Shown here: in pieces, positions 34,947 through 43,009 of the stretch
How positions within the stretch are numbered: the stretch's first letter is position 1
Layout of the letters: every line of letters begins with the position of its first letter
Origin: Lewinellaceae bacterium
GTDB lineage: Bacteria > Bacteroidota > Bacteroidia > Chitinophagales > Saprospiraceae
NCBI GenBank assembly: GCA_016716135.1
Contig: JADJWX010000023.1
Coordinates: 35,029-99,028 of the forward strand
DNA: 64,000 nucleotides
Direction of reading: 5' to 3'
Translations under genes and position numbers: made by a program
The notes under the pieces: generated by a model
Database searches by the model: none
Told to the model about the DNA's origin: nothing
The model's input: only the letters and a program-made list of their open reading frames with translations

Positions 34947-35636
34947 CTAGTCAACGCATTTTTGATGAAATAATTCCCGGGTCTCCAGGCAAAAAGCCAC
35001 GAGGCGGCCCAAATCCGGCCGGTCGTGTTGCCGCAAGGCATATGCACAGCCGTTGTCGAGGTTCAGGTATTGGTTGGCCGGCAGGTTGGTCAGTTGTGTT
35101 TGAATTGTTTCCAGTTCAACGGGCGTGTGGCCGTGCAGCACCATGCGTTTGCCCAGCCAGTTGTAGTCTATTTCATCGTACCAGCGCCGGATCCAAAGCA
35201 GGCTGTACTGCTCGTCGAGCGGGTTGGGCCGGGAAAAATTGAGACCGGCATGGACGCACAGATAGTCCTGCGTTTCAAACCAGTGCGGCATGGCCTGGAA
35301 AAAATTGAGGTAGCGCTCCGGAATACCGAGCAACTGTTTCACGCCAAAACTCTCCAGCGTTTGAAACCCGCCGTTGAACAGCCACAACTCCATTTTATCC
35401 GGGTCCAACAGGCTGTTGAGTAACAATTGCTCGTGGTTGCCGCGCAGGCAGGTGACGGGGTAGCCCTGTTTTCGCAGCCGAAAAACGGTATCGATTACGC
35501 CTTTCGAATCCGGCCCCCGGTCGATGAGATCGCCCAGAAGGACCAATGCATCCCCATCCTGAAGCGGTAATTGCTCCAGTAACTTTTCAAACGTGCGGTT
35601 GCATCCGTGTATGTCGCCGATTGCGTAAGTGAACAT
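34947..35636 (-). CDS. metallophosphoesterase, PP2A-type serine/threonine phosphatase-like
   Basis: A bacterial PPP-family metallophosphatase with the three hallmark motifs: GDIHG (residues 7-11 from the ATG at 35636), GDLIDRGPDSKGV, and RGNHEQLL. These bind two metal ions. A later HAGLNFS and HGHTPVE complete the site. At 229 residues it is close to the PrpA/ApaH-like size. The frame can extend four codons to a TTG at 35648, which I do not use. The substrate may be a phosphoprotein or a nucleotide such as Ap4A. Free-standing, with the TPR lipoprotein upstream on the same strand. Confidence 0.88.
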   Translation of the reverse strand: MFTYAIGDIHGCNRTFEKLLEQLPLQDGDALVLLGDLIDRGPDSKGVIDTVFRLRKQGYPVTCLRGNHEQLLLNSLLDPDKMELWLFNGGFQTLESFGVKQLLGIPERYLNFFQAMPHWFETQDYLCVHAGLNFSRPNPLDEQYSLLWIRRWYDEIDYNWLGKRMVLHGHTPVELETIQTQLTNLPANQYLNLDNGCAYALRQHDRPDLGRLVAFCLETRELFHQKCVD

Positions 35637-35740
35637 TTTTTTTGGCAATTGGTAGTTGGCATTTGGCTATTGGTTGTTCATCGGGAATTGAAACTTCACT
35701 ACTTAAGTGCAACCAACCAACAGCCAAAGGCCAAATTACC

Positions 35741-36757
35741 CTACTTCAACCGTTCCAGGGCCGCCCTGGGTTCTGCCAGATTTGGCGCCATGCCGCTGGC
35801 CTGCTGGTAGTCGGCCTTTGCGGCAGCGATATTTCCCTGAAGTTCGGAAGCATGACCGCGGTAGTAGTAGGCCATCACAAAAAGCGGGTCGGTCTTGATG
35901 GCCAGGTCAAAGTGATCGTAGGCTTTTTGCAGAGAATCCAGCTCCAGGTAGATCATACCCATGTCGAAGTAGGCATTGGAATAATCCGGGTTGCGCACGA
36001 CAATATCCCGGTACACTTCAAAAGCCCGGTTGAACTCGCCACGCCGTTTGAAATAAGCGCCTTTGAATTCGCGCGATTCCAGATCGTTCGAATCCACACG
36101 CAGGGCGTTGTCGAAATATTGCACAGCCAGCGGGTTATTCCGATTGGAGAAAATACGCCCCAGGAAACGCCAGGCGTCGGCGTTGTCGGCGTCGAATTGC
36201 ACCGACTTTTGCAGGGAGGCTACTGCGCGCGTGGTGTCGCCTTTGTCCAGGGCAACCCGGCCGGCCATGAAAAAAGCTTCGGCATTTTGTGGGTCCTTTT
36301 GCAGGATTTTATCCAGGGTGGCCAGTGCATCGTCGTGCTGGCGGACGATCAGCTGAAACTCACTCAGCTTCAACAACGTCGGGACGCGCCCCGGGAATAA
36401 ATAAGCCGCCGTGAGCAACACGTCGATGGCGCGTTTGGAATCGTTGGGCCGGGCATAATCCAGCAGCACATCGGCCAGCAAATGATAGTATTGCGGATGC
36501 AGGGAATCAATTTTGATGGCCGCATTCAGGTCGTTGAGCGCTTCATCGAAGCCGTCCAGATTGTAGTATACCTCGGCACGCCGGAAGAGCAGCGAGTCGT
36601 TGTCCGGCTCCTGGATCAGCAAGGCGTTCAGCCGGCCCAGCTCGGGATCTATCTGTGCGTCCGCACCGGCATTTTGTTGATCTTTGGGATCGCTTTTGCA
36701 ACTGCCTGCTGCGAGCAGGCAGGCGCTTACCAGGAAAATCAGTACAGTTCGTAGCAT
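35741..36757 (-). CDS. TPR-repeat lipoprotein
   Basis: A 338-residue lipoprotein. I start at the ATG at 36757, giving MLRTVLIFLVSACLLAAGSC with a lipobox cysteine at 20; the frame extends 65 codons further without protein-like sequence. From about residue 50 there are seven or eight tetratricopeptide repeats (for example ADVLLDYARPNDSKRAIDVL, AEAFFMAGRVALDKGDTTRA, SNAYFDMGMIYLELDSLQKA). TPR lipoproteins usually scaffold envelope complexes. No partner is obvious in the neighbourhood. Confidence 0.87.
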   Translation of the reverse strand: MLRTVLIFLVSACLLAAGSCKSDPKDQQNAGADAQIDPELGRLNALLIQEPDNDSLLFRRAEVYYNLDGFDEALNDLNAAIKIDSLHPQYYHLLADVLLDYARPNDSKRAIDVLLTAAYLFPGRVPTLLKLSEFQLIVRQHDDALATLDKILQKDPQNAEAFFMAGRVALDKGDTTRAVASLQKSVQFDADNADAWRFLGRIFSNRNNPLAVQYFDNALRVDSNDLESREFKGAYFKRRGEFNRAFEVYRDIVVRNPDYSNAYFDMGMIYLELDSLQKAYDHFDLAIKTDPLFVMAYYYRGHASELQGNIAAAKADYQQASGMAPNLAEPRAALERLK

Positions 36758-36792
36758 TGTGTTGGGAGAAATTTCTGAAAAAAACAAGGGCA

Positions 36793-36800
36793 CAAAAGTA
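36793..36800 (-). promoter_or_regulatory. candidate -7 promoter element for the TPR lipoprotein
   Basis: Minus-strand TACTTTTG, 35 bases upstream of the ATG at 36757, matches TAnnTTTG. It also supports this start over the upstream alternative at 36952. Confidence 0.5.
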
Positions 36801-36857
36801 GCACCACGCTTTAAACAATAAAACCCGGGCTTCGTTTTGATGGAATAAACCGGTACC

Positions 36858-37616
36858 ATGGAATTATTTGCACGCGAATTTGGGCAAGGCGACCCCATCG
36901 TTATCCTACACGGCCTTTTCGGTTTTTCCGACAACTGGCAAACGGTGGCCAAAGCCCTGGCCGACCATCACCTTGTGATCACGCCCGACCTGCGCAACCA
37001 CGGCCGGTCGCCGCATTTGCCCAGCCATACGTACCCCGAGATGGCGGAAGACCTGAAAACTTTTTTGGAACATCACTGGATTTTCACCACCACGCTCATC
37101 GGCCATTCCATGGGCGGCAAGGTAGCCATGCAATTTGCCCTCGATCATCCCGATATGGTCGACAAACTTGTGGTTGTCGATATTGCTCCCGGCCCGGCAT
37201 CGGACAATCACAGCGATATTTACGAAGCCCTGCTGGCGCTGGACCTGAGCCGGGTCGGCACTCGCCAGGAAGCGGATGATTTGCTTCAAAAAAACATTTC
37301 CGACTTCGGTGTCCGCCAGTTTTTATTGAAAAACATTACCCGGAACAAGAACGGCAGCTACAGCTGGAAAATGAACCTGCCCGTGCTCTGGCAGGCCTAT
37401 CCGGATGTTCTGTCCGGCGTCAGTGGCCCGCCTTTCGACAAACCCGTACTTTTTGTTCGCGGCAGCAAGTCCGGGTATATCAAAGACAGTGATTTTGCGT
37501 TAATCAAGTCCCTGTTTCCGCAGGCAGAGATCGCGACGATCGAAGGCGCCGGGCACTGGGTGCATGCCGATAAACCCGAAGAATTGCTGGCGGTGCTGCG
37601 GCGGTTTTTGGGCTGA
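36858..37616 (+). CDS. alpha/beta hydrolase, YbfF-type esterase
   Basis: A 252-residue alpha/beta-fold hydrolase. The oxyanion motif HGLFGFSDNW lies near residue 19, followed by DLRNHGRSPH, and the nucleophile elbow GHSMGG near 94 carries the catalytic Ser; the late GAGHWVHADKPEEL supplies the His. This is the pattern of YbfF-like acyl-ester hydrolases; the natural substrate is unknown. It is divergent from the TPR lipoprotein, with about 100 bases between the two starts. Confidence 0.88.
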   Translation: MELFAREFGQGDPIVILHGLFGFSDNWQTVAKALADHHLVITPDLRNHGRSPHLPSHTYPEMAEDLKTFLEHHWIFTTTLIGHSMGGKVAMQFALDHPDMVDKLVVVDIAPGPASDNHSDIYEALLALDLSRVGTRQEADDLLQKNISDFGVRQFLLKNITRNKNGSYSWKMNLPVLWQAYPDVLSGVSGPPFDKPVLFVRGSKSGYIKDSDFALIKSLFPQAEIATIEGAGHWVHADKPEELLAVLRRFLG

Positions 37617-37709
37617 TTGTTTAAACCGGGAAAGTGTGAAGACAAAAGGGAGGCACCGTTCACCCAGGCAAAAAATCAGCCGTTTCCACGAATACGCGGC
37701 ATTTGCCCG

Positions 37710-37717
37710 TAGTTTTG
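37710..37717 (+). promoter_or_regulatory. candidate -7 promoter element for the S41 protease
   Basis: TAGTTTTG matches TAnnTTTG, 92 bases upstream of the ATG at 37809. Confidence 0.4.
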
Positions 37718-37808
37718 TCGGAAAATAAAAACGACCCCGCCCAACTCCCCTATTTTGGTCAAAATCAACCCACAACCCTCAAACCCACAAACCAGTAACC
37801 TAAAAATT

Positions 37809-39434
37809 ATGCACAAACGAATTTTTCTGTTGATCTGCCTGGCTGCGGCCGGCCTGTTTGCTTTCAAGGGATTTGATGACAACAAGTACTTCGACATCAT
37901 CAAAAACCTCGAAATTTTCACCAACGCTTACAAGGAAATCAACCACGCCTATGTGGATGAACTGGACCCCGGCAAACTCATGCGCACCGGTATGGATGCC
38001 ATGCTCGGCGGCCTCGATCCCTTCACCAATTATATTTCCGAAACGGACATCGAGGGCTACCGCTACCTCTACGACGGCCGCTACAACAGCGTGGGCGCCG
38101 AAGCCAAACAAATGGGCGATTGGGTGGTGATCACCGAAATTTTTGAAGATAGTCCGGCGCACAAATCGGGGCTCAAAGTAGGCGACGCCATCCTGAGCGT
38201 AGACGGGCAAAGCGCCAAAGGCCGCAGCAAAGACGACGTGATGGCCTTCCTGCGCGGCGTGCCCGGCACTAAAATCGACCTGGAAGTGCAGCGTCCCGGC
38301 GAAAGCAAAAACCAGCGCGTTACCCTCGAACGCGGCGAAATCGAATCGCAAAACGTGCCGCACGCCGGCATTGTCGACCAGGGTATCGGCTATATTTACC
38401 TGAGCACGTTTACCCACGCTGCCGGAGAAAACGTGGCCAATGCACTGCAGGAACTCAAACGGAAGAACCCGGATTTGAAAGGCGTGATCCTCGACCTGCG
38501 CGAAAACGGCGGCGGCCTGCTGAACGAAGCGGTCAACGTAGCCAATGTGTTTTTGCCGAAAGGCGAGTTTATCGTCAGCACCAAAGGCAAAGTGCCGGAA
38601 TGGGACCGCAGTTTCAAAACACTACACAGCCCTATCGACAAGGAAATTCCGGTGGTCGTACTGATCAACAAAATGAGCGCATCGGCCAGTGAGATCGTTT
38701 GCGGCTCCATCCAGGACACCGACCGGGGCGTGCTCATGGGCCAGCGCAGTTATGGAAAAGGGCTGGTGCAAAACACCAAAGACGTCGGCTACAACGCCAA
38801 AATCAAACTGACCACCGCGAAATATTACATTCCCTCGGGGCGCTGCATCCAGGCTGTGCGGTATAAAAACGGGGAGCCGGTACACATTCCCGATTCAGAA
38901 CGCGCCGCCTTTAAAACCCGCAACGGCCGCCGGGTGCTCGATGGCGGTGGCGTGGCGCCCGATGTGACCTTGCCGGTGGATACGGCTACCGGAATTGTGC
39001 GGGCGCTGCTGGACCAAAACATCATTTTCGACTATGCCACCGAGTGGATGCTCAAACAACCTGAAATTGATTCGATCGAAACGTTTGAGTTTACCGGCTG
39101 GGATGATTTCAACCGCTTTGTTCAAAGCAAAAACTTCGAATACGAAAGCGCCTCGGAGAAAAAACTGAAGGAACTCAGCACCCTCGCCACAAGCGAAAAT
39201 TTCGCGATCGGCGCCGATATCCAGGCTATGGAAAACAAGATCAAAGCCGAGAAAAAAGGGGAAATGCTTAAAAATAAAGCCCGCATCGTGCACGAGATTG
39301 AACAGGAACTCGTGGGGCGCGTATTTTTCCAGCGCGGCAAGGTGCGCAAAAGCCTGAAAAATGATCCGGAAGTGGACGCCGCCGTGAAGCTGCTGAACGA
39401 CCAAACCAAATACAAGTCGATTTTGGCGGGATAA
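37809..39434 (+). CDS. S41 C-terminal processing peptidase (CtpA/Prc type)
   Basis: A periplasmic serine protease that degrades or trims proteins with exposed C-termini. The ATG at 37809 gives a signal or anchor segment (FLLICLAAAGLFAF). An N-terminal helical part contains LGGLDPFTNYIS; a PDZ domain (about 90-180) has SGLKVGDAILSVDG; the catalytic domain holds the Ser in SASASEIV (residues 289-296) and Lys317 in YGKGLVQ, the Ser-Lys dyad. The last 110 residues are helical and charged. At 541 residues it is normal for Bacteroidota. The frame is open to 37755, but that extension has no leader character. Confidence 0.92.
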   Translation: MHKRIFLLICLAAAGLFAFKGFDDNKYFDIIKNLEIFTNAYKEINHAYVDELDPGKLMRTGMDAMLGGLDPFTNYISETDIEGYRYLYDGRYNSVGAEAKQMGDWVVITEIFEDSPAHKSGLKVGDAILSVDGQSAKGRSKDDVMAFLRGVPGTKIDLEVQRPGESKNQRVTLERGEIESQNVPHAGIVDQGIGYIYLSTFTHAAGENVANALQELKRKNPDLKGVILDLRENGGGLLNEAVNVANVFLPKGEFIVSTKGKVPEWDRSFKTLHSPIDKEIPVVVLINKMSASASEIVCGSIQDTDRGVLMGQRSYGKGLVQNTKDVGYNAKIKLTTAKYYIPSGRCIQAVRYKNGEPVHIPDSERAAFKTRNGRRVLDGGGVAPDVTLPVDTATGIVRALLDQNIIFDYATEWMLKQPEIDSIETFEFTGWDDFNRFVQSKNFEYESASEKKLKELSTLATSENFAIGADIQAMENKIKAEKKGEMLKNKARIVHEIEQELVGRVFFQRGKVRKSLKNDPEVDAAVKLLNDQTKYKSILAG

Positions 39435-39465
39435 GGGTTTGTATACGCGAGGGGAGTTTTTCAAA

Positions 39466-39610
39466 TTTCACCACGGAGACACAGCGGGCACGGAGCGAAA
39501 ATTCCGTGCCCGCTGTGTTTGCCAAACCAAGCAAGCACTCGCCCTACAGCTTCAAGCCGTAGGGCGAGTAAGGCTTCTCCGTATCCTCCATGTCTCCGTG
39601 GTAAAAAAAA
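39466..39610. mobile_element. MITE-like element with nested palindromes
   Basis: The outer ends are inverted: TTTCACCACGGAGACAC on the left and GTCTCCGTGGTAAAA on the right. Inside are a long hairpin (ACAGCGGGCACGGA / TCCGTGCCCGCTGT, 39480-39517) and a 33-bp palindrome (39537-39569, arms ACTCGCCCTACAG / CCGTAGGGCGAGT, core CTTCAAG). It fills the space between the convergent S41 and reductase genes and may end both transcripts. The copy at 61983 shares the outer ends and the inner palindrome. Confidence 0.7.
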
Positions 39611-39632
39611 CGCAGGCAGGCGCATCGGCACC

Positions 39633-40361
39633 TCATCCGTACAACTCGTACAAAATCTGCGTCCGGTCATAGCCCAGTTTAACCAACAGATTAGCCACGG
39701 CTTCATCAATCATATTGCCCCAGCCGCAGATATAAAACTGGATATCAGGCCGTTTTTCAGCATATTCCTTGAGATAAATCTGGTGTACATAGCCCTGGTA
39801 GCCGGGCCAGTCGGGCTGCCGGGAGAGCGCCACATCGTAGCGAAAGCCCGGCATGGTGCGTGTCAGCGTTTCAAATTCTTCGCGGTATAAAATATCCGCT
39901 TCGGTACGGGTGCCGAAAATGAGGTGGATGTTCCGGTGCGGCCGGCCGGAGTGCTCCAGGTCGCGCAGCATGCTCCGGAAAGGCGCCACGCCCGTGCCTG
40001 TACAGATGAGCACCAGGTCTTTGTCGATAGTTTCGGGCAGGCAAAAGGTGCCGTCGGGACCTTTCCAGCGCAGGGTGGAGCCCGGTTGCACGGCTTCAAA
40101 AAAATATTTCGAGCCCAAGCCGTCCGGTGCCTTTACGATGCAAAGTTCCAGGAGGTTGGGGTCGTCGGCCGGGGCATTGGCGATGGAATAGCTGCGCCAG
40201 CGCTGCAGGCGTTTTTCGCCGATCGGCAGGTCCATGGTGACAAACTGACCGGCCTTGAAGTCGGGTCGCCCGGCGCCGGGGGTTTCCAGCCAGAACCGCT
40301 TTACATTCGGACTGGCGTCTTCGATTTTTGTGACAACACTGTCGTACCAGGTGGTGGGCAT
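39633..40361 (-). CDS. ferredoxin-NADP reductase-like flavoprotein
   Basis: A 242-residue oxidoreductase of the FNR superfamily. The FAD-binding motif RSYSIAN near residue 57 and the pyridine-nucleotide motif CTGTGVAPFRSML near 118 are clear; CGWGNMIDEA near the end is the expected variant of the CGxxxM motif. I start at the ATG at 40361; 24 upstream codons are open but poor. It may move electrons between NADPH and ferredoxin or flavodoxin. The last bases are close to the MITE-like element. No ferredoxin gene is nearby. Confidence 0.87.
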   Translation of the reverse strand: MPTTWYDSVVTKIEDASPNVKRFWLETPGAGRPDFKAGQFVTMDLPIGEKRLQRWRSYSIANAPADDPNLLELCIVKAPDGLGSKYFFEAVQPGSTLRWKGPDGTFCLPETIDKDLVLICTGTGVAPFRSMLRDLEHSGRPHRNIHLIFGTRTEADILYREEFETLTRTMPGFRYDVALSRQPDWPGYQGYVHQIYLKEYAEKRPDIQFYICGWGNMIDEAVANLLVKLGYDRTQILYELYG

Positions 40362-40451
40362 TATGCGGTCGTGAGTTAGTTGTCCGCTTATAACTAGAAT
40401 TGCCGGGACAAAGTTTAGTCCGGTAATGGTCAATTGGATAGCCGGACATGC

Positions 40452-41483
40452 TCAGGAAAGGAATACGATATTCCCCGGGTGTGTTTTCAATTGCATTTTT
40501 TCATTCGTAATGGCGACAATTTTGTCGAGGCGCTGAAAATCCCGTTCGTCTACCAGGAAAATGTATGGATTGCTATCGTCGAAAAACCGATCCGGAAACA
40601 ATGCCTCGTAATCAGGTTTGAAGGCCAGCTTGTTTTCGACTGCCGCCCGGTAATCATCCTCCAGGCATTTGAACTGATGCTTGATGAGGCGCCGGAACAG
40701 GTAAGGCAACACAAGGTAGTCACTGGTAAGCTGGGAGAGGCGCTTCAGGGGGATCCCCCGGAGTGTGCTGTCGGTCGACCAAATATTTTTCTTTGCCTGA
40801 ACGGCTTTCACTACGGCCTGGCTGAGTGGTTGGCGCAGGGCCGCTGAAAGGGTCATAAAAAAATACGGATATACGAGCCCGGTTTCAATCAACTGGTAAT
40901 TTGCTGATTTCTTCAACAGGCTCAGCACCTTGGAGTCGGTCAACTGCGTACCATCAAGGGAGCGCGTTTTGCCGCCAAACACCCACGAAATGGGACGCCC
41001 TTTGGAATCAAAATCGTTGACCACGATATAGCCTTCGATCCGGTCGCTGTTTTTGGCGTCGTAGGTTTTAGCGCTTCGGCCCTTGCCGACAGTTATTTCC
41101 TTGATCCAGGCGCCGCCAGGGCCCCAGGTGACCGTTTCCACACCCAGATTACGGAGCAGTTGCCCGGTTGCCAGTTTTCCATAAAACTCGGGTTGTTCAA
41201 ACTTTCCGGGTTTAGGCGCTTCGGCCAGGGAAAAGGTTTTGCCACGCAAGGCAGCAGGTGGTGGCGTTGCCATTTGGCTGTAATGTGTTTCCAGGGCATC
41301 CACCCCTTGCAGGCGCAACTGGACACTGCCGTTTCCGGTAGTTAGTTTCTCCTGGAAAAGCGCGTTAAACTCACTTTGGATCAAATCCCAATTTTTAGCG
41401 TTATCCGCTTCAAACATGAGCGAATCGCCGTCCGGGGAGTACCGGACAACGTGAAAAGAGCCTTTTATAAGAAAATAGTCCAT
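40452..41483 (-). CDS. protein with staphylococcal-nuclease-like N-terminal region
   Basis: A 343-residue protein without signal peptide. The start at 41483 gives MDYFLIKGSFHVVRYSPDGD; with SLMFEADNAKNW and VQLRLQGVDALETHY this resembles the SNase core, where DGDT and RLxGIDAPE are the usual forms. The acidic and Arg residues expected at the nuclease site are only partly kept, so activity is uncertain. The remaining 220 residues are mixed alpha/beta with YLVLPYLFRRLIKHQFKCLEDD, and I recognise nothing there. It is divergent from the DUF2142-like gene. Confidence 0.6.
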   Translation of the reverse strand: MDYFLIKGSFHVVRYSPDGDSLMFEADNAKNWDLIQSEFNALFQEKLTTGNGSVQLRLQGVDALETHYSQMATPPPAALRGKTFSLAEAPKPGKFEQPEFYGKLATGQLLRNLGVETVTWGPGGAWIKEITVGKGRSAKTYDAKNSDRIEGYIVVNDFDSKGRPISWVFGGKTRSLDGTQLTDSKVLSLLKKSANYQLIETGLVYPYFFMTLSAALRQPLSQAVVKAVQAKKNIWSTDSTLRGIPLKRLSQLTSDYLVLPYLFRRLIKHQFKCLEDDYRAAVENKLAFKPDYEALFPDRFFDDSNPYIFLVDERDFQRLDKIVAITNEKMQLKTHPGNIVFLS

Positions 41484-41558
41484 TGGTTGATATTTAGCAT
41501 ATGTCGGAAACGGAGCGCCGAATATAATCAATTCAGGTTCAGAACAGAATATCCGGAA

Positions 41559-43001
41559 GTGCTTGTTGCCGGCCACAAATTGTGCCGCCGTACATTTGAG
41601 GGATCAATTTCTCCTGTTTTGGATCGAATAGAAAAAATAACGCCTGCCCTGTTTTTCCAGATCACAGCCCTCAGTTTTGGCCTGGCAATCATTTGCCTGA
41701 TCCCGCCCTTCCAGGTGCCCGACGAGGCGGACCATATCGAACGGGCCTTCCATTTGGCCGAAGGCCATTTTTGGGGCGAACGGCAAGACAATCGCCTGGG
41801 CGGGCTGATCCCGGAAAGCATCGGCCAACTGGAAGCGGTTTATTTGCCCATGAAGTTCGATTACGACGCCAAACAGACCGCCCAAAAATATGCGCAGGCA
41901 GCATCGATAGAATTGAATTCCCGGGTAAAAGTATTTGCCGATTTCCCGAACACCGGGCTATATCCCTTTTCGGCGTACATCCCCCAGGTTATCGCTGCGA
42001 AAATCTGTTTGGCCTTCGAAATAAAACCGTTGTTTGCCATTTATTTTATCCGGTGTTTTACGCTGTTTTTTTGGATAGTTTTAATTTCAAAATCTATAGA
42101 AATAATGCCCGGGCGCCAATGGGCATTTGCGTTTTTGGCGCTATTGCCAAGTTCTGTGTTTATCAATGCGAGCGCCAGCGGCGATGTGGTGACAAACGGT
42201 GTGGCATTTTTAATTATCGCCTTTTTTTATAGAAAAATTATAGAAAAAAAAGACAAAATCCCGTTAAAGCAACTGTTGTGGCTGGCCCTGGGCATTGTAG
42301 TATTGGCGTTGAATAAATTTGTGTATGCTCCTGTTGCATTACTCGCATTTCTATTGCCAAAAAAATCGTTTGAAAAACCGGAATACCGGAACCGCTATGC
42401 TTTGGGTTTATGCATCCTTGCTCTTACCATCACAGCCGCGTGGAATAGCCAAACCAGCCATTTGTTTTTACCCAAAGATCAGTACAACCCGCTTTTTGCC
42501 AACCAGGTAACCCTCAACGAAGGCGTGGATCCCGGCGCGCAGTTTTTATTTATCGTGGAAAATTCCGGGCGGTTTATAAAAATACTCGGCCTGTCTTTTG
42601 CCGAAAACGCGCAGGCTATTACGGCGCATTATTTCGGAAAATTCGGTTGGGAAAAAAATTACCTGCCGACCTGGACAATCGGCTTGCTACTACTCACCAC
42701 GCTGTTTGTTTTTATGCAGAAACAACCGGTTGAACTGCCCAAAAACGCAAGGCTGCTTTTTGTCGCAGCGGCGATAATTATGGCCACCGGACTCGCCACC
42801 ACACTATACCTCATGTGGGCGCCGGTGGGGCATTCACGCATTTTAAGTATGAGCGGGCGATATTTTATCCCGGTACTGCCGCTGGTTTGGCTGGCGCTTC
42901 CCGGATTTTTCCGCATGGCCTATACCCGACAACTGATCATGGCAGTGAGCCTCGTGGCGCTTCTTGCCGGTTTGTTTGCTGCCTATGGGCGGTATTACTA
43001 G
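41559..43001 (+). CDS. DUF2142-like polytopic membrane protein
   Basis: About 480 residues with ten to twelve hydrophobic segments. The N-terminal loop IPPFQVPDEADHIERAFHLAEGHFW carries the Pro-Asp-Glu-x-x-H pattern of DUF2142/GT-C-like proteins, thought to act in envelope polysaccharide synthesis. The start is uncertain: the frame is open from 41376, but that stretch overlaps the divergent gene, and the first sequence with membrane-protein character begins near 41620. I suggest the GTG at 41559. The end is tail-to-tail with the peptidase at 43010, only 8 bases apart. Confidence 0.72.
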   Translation: MLVAGHKLCRRTFEGSISPVLDRIEKITPALFFQITALSFGLAIICLIPPFQVPDEADHIERAFHLAEGHFWGERQDNRLGGLIPESIGQLEAVYLPMKFDYDAKQTAQKYAQAASIELNSRVKVFADFPNTGLYPFSAYIPQVIAAKICLAFEIKPLFAIYFIRCFTLFFWIVLISKSIEIMPGRQWAFAFLALLPSSVFINASASGDVVTNGVAFLIIAFFYRKIIEKKDKIPLKQLLWLALGIVVLALNKFVYAPVALLAFLLPKKSFEKPEYRNRYALGLCILALTITAAWNSQTSHLFLPKDQYNPLFANQVTLNEGVDPGAQFLFIVENSGRFIKILGLSFAENAQAITAHYFGKFGWEKNYLPTWTIGLLLLTTLFVFMQKQPVELPKNARLLFVAAAIIMATGLATTLYLMWAPVGHSRILSMSGRYFIPVLPLVWLALPGFFRMAYTRQLIMAVSLVALLAGLFAAYGRYY

Positions 43002-43009
43002 AACCCATC

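Noticed and set aside
41376..41558. N-terminal extension of the DUF2142-like protein
   Set aside because: It overlaps the start of the divergent gene and its translation lacks membrane or domain character.
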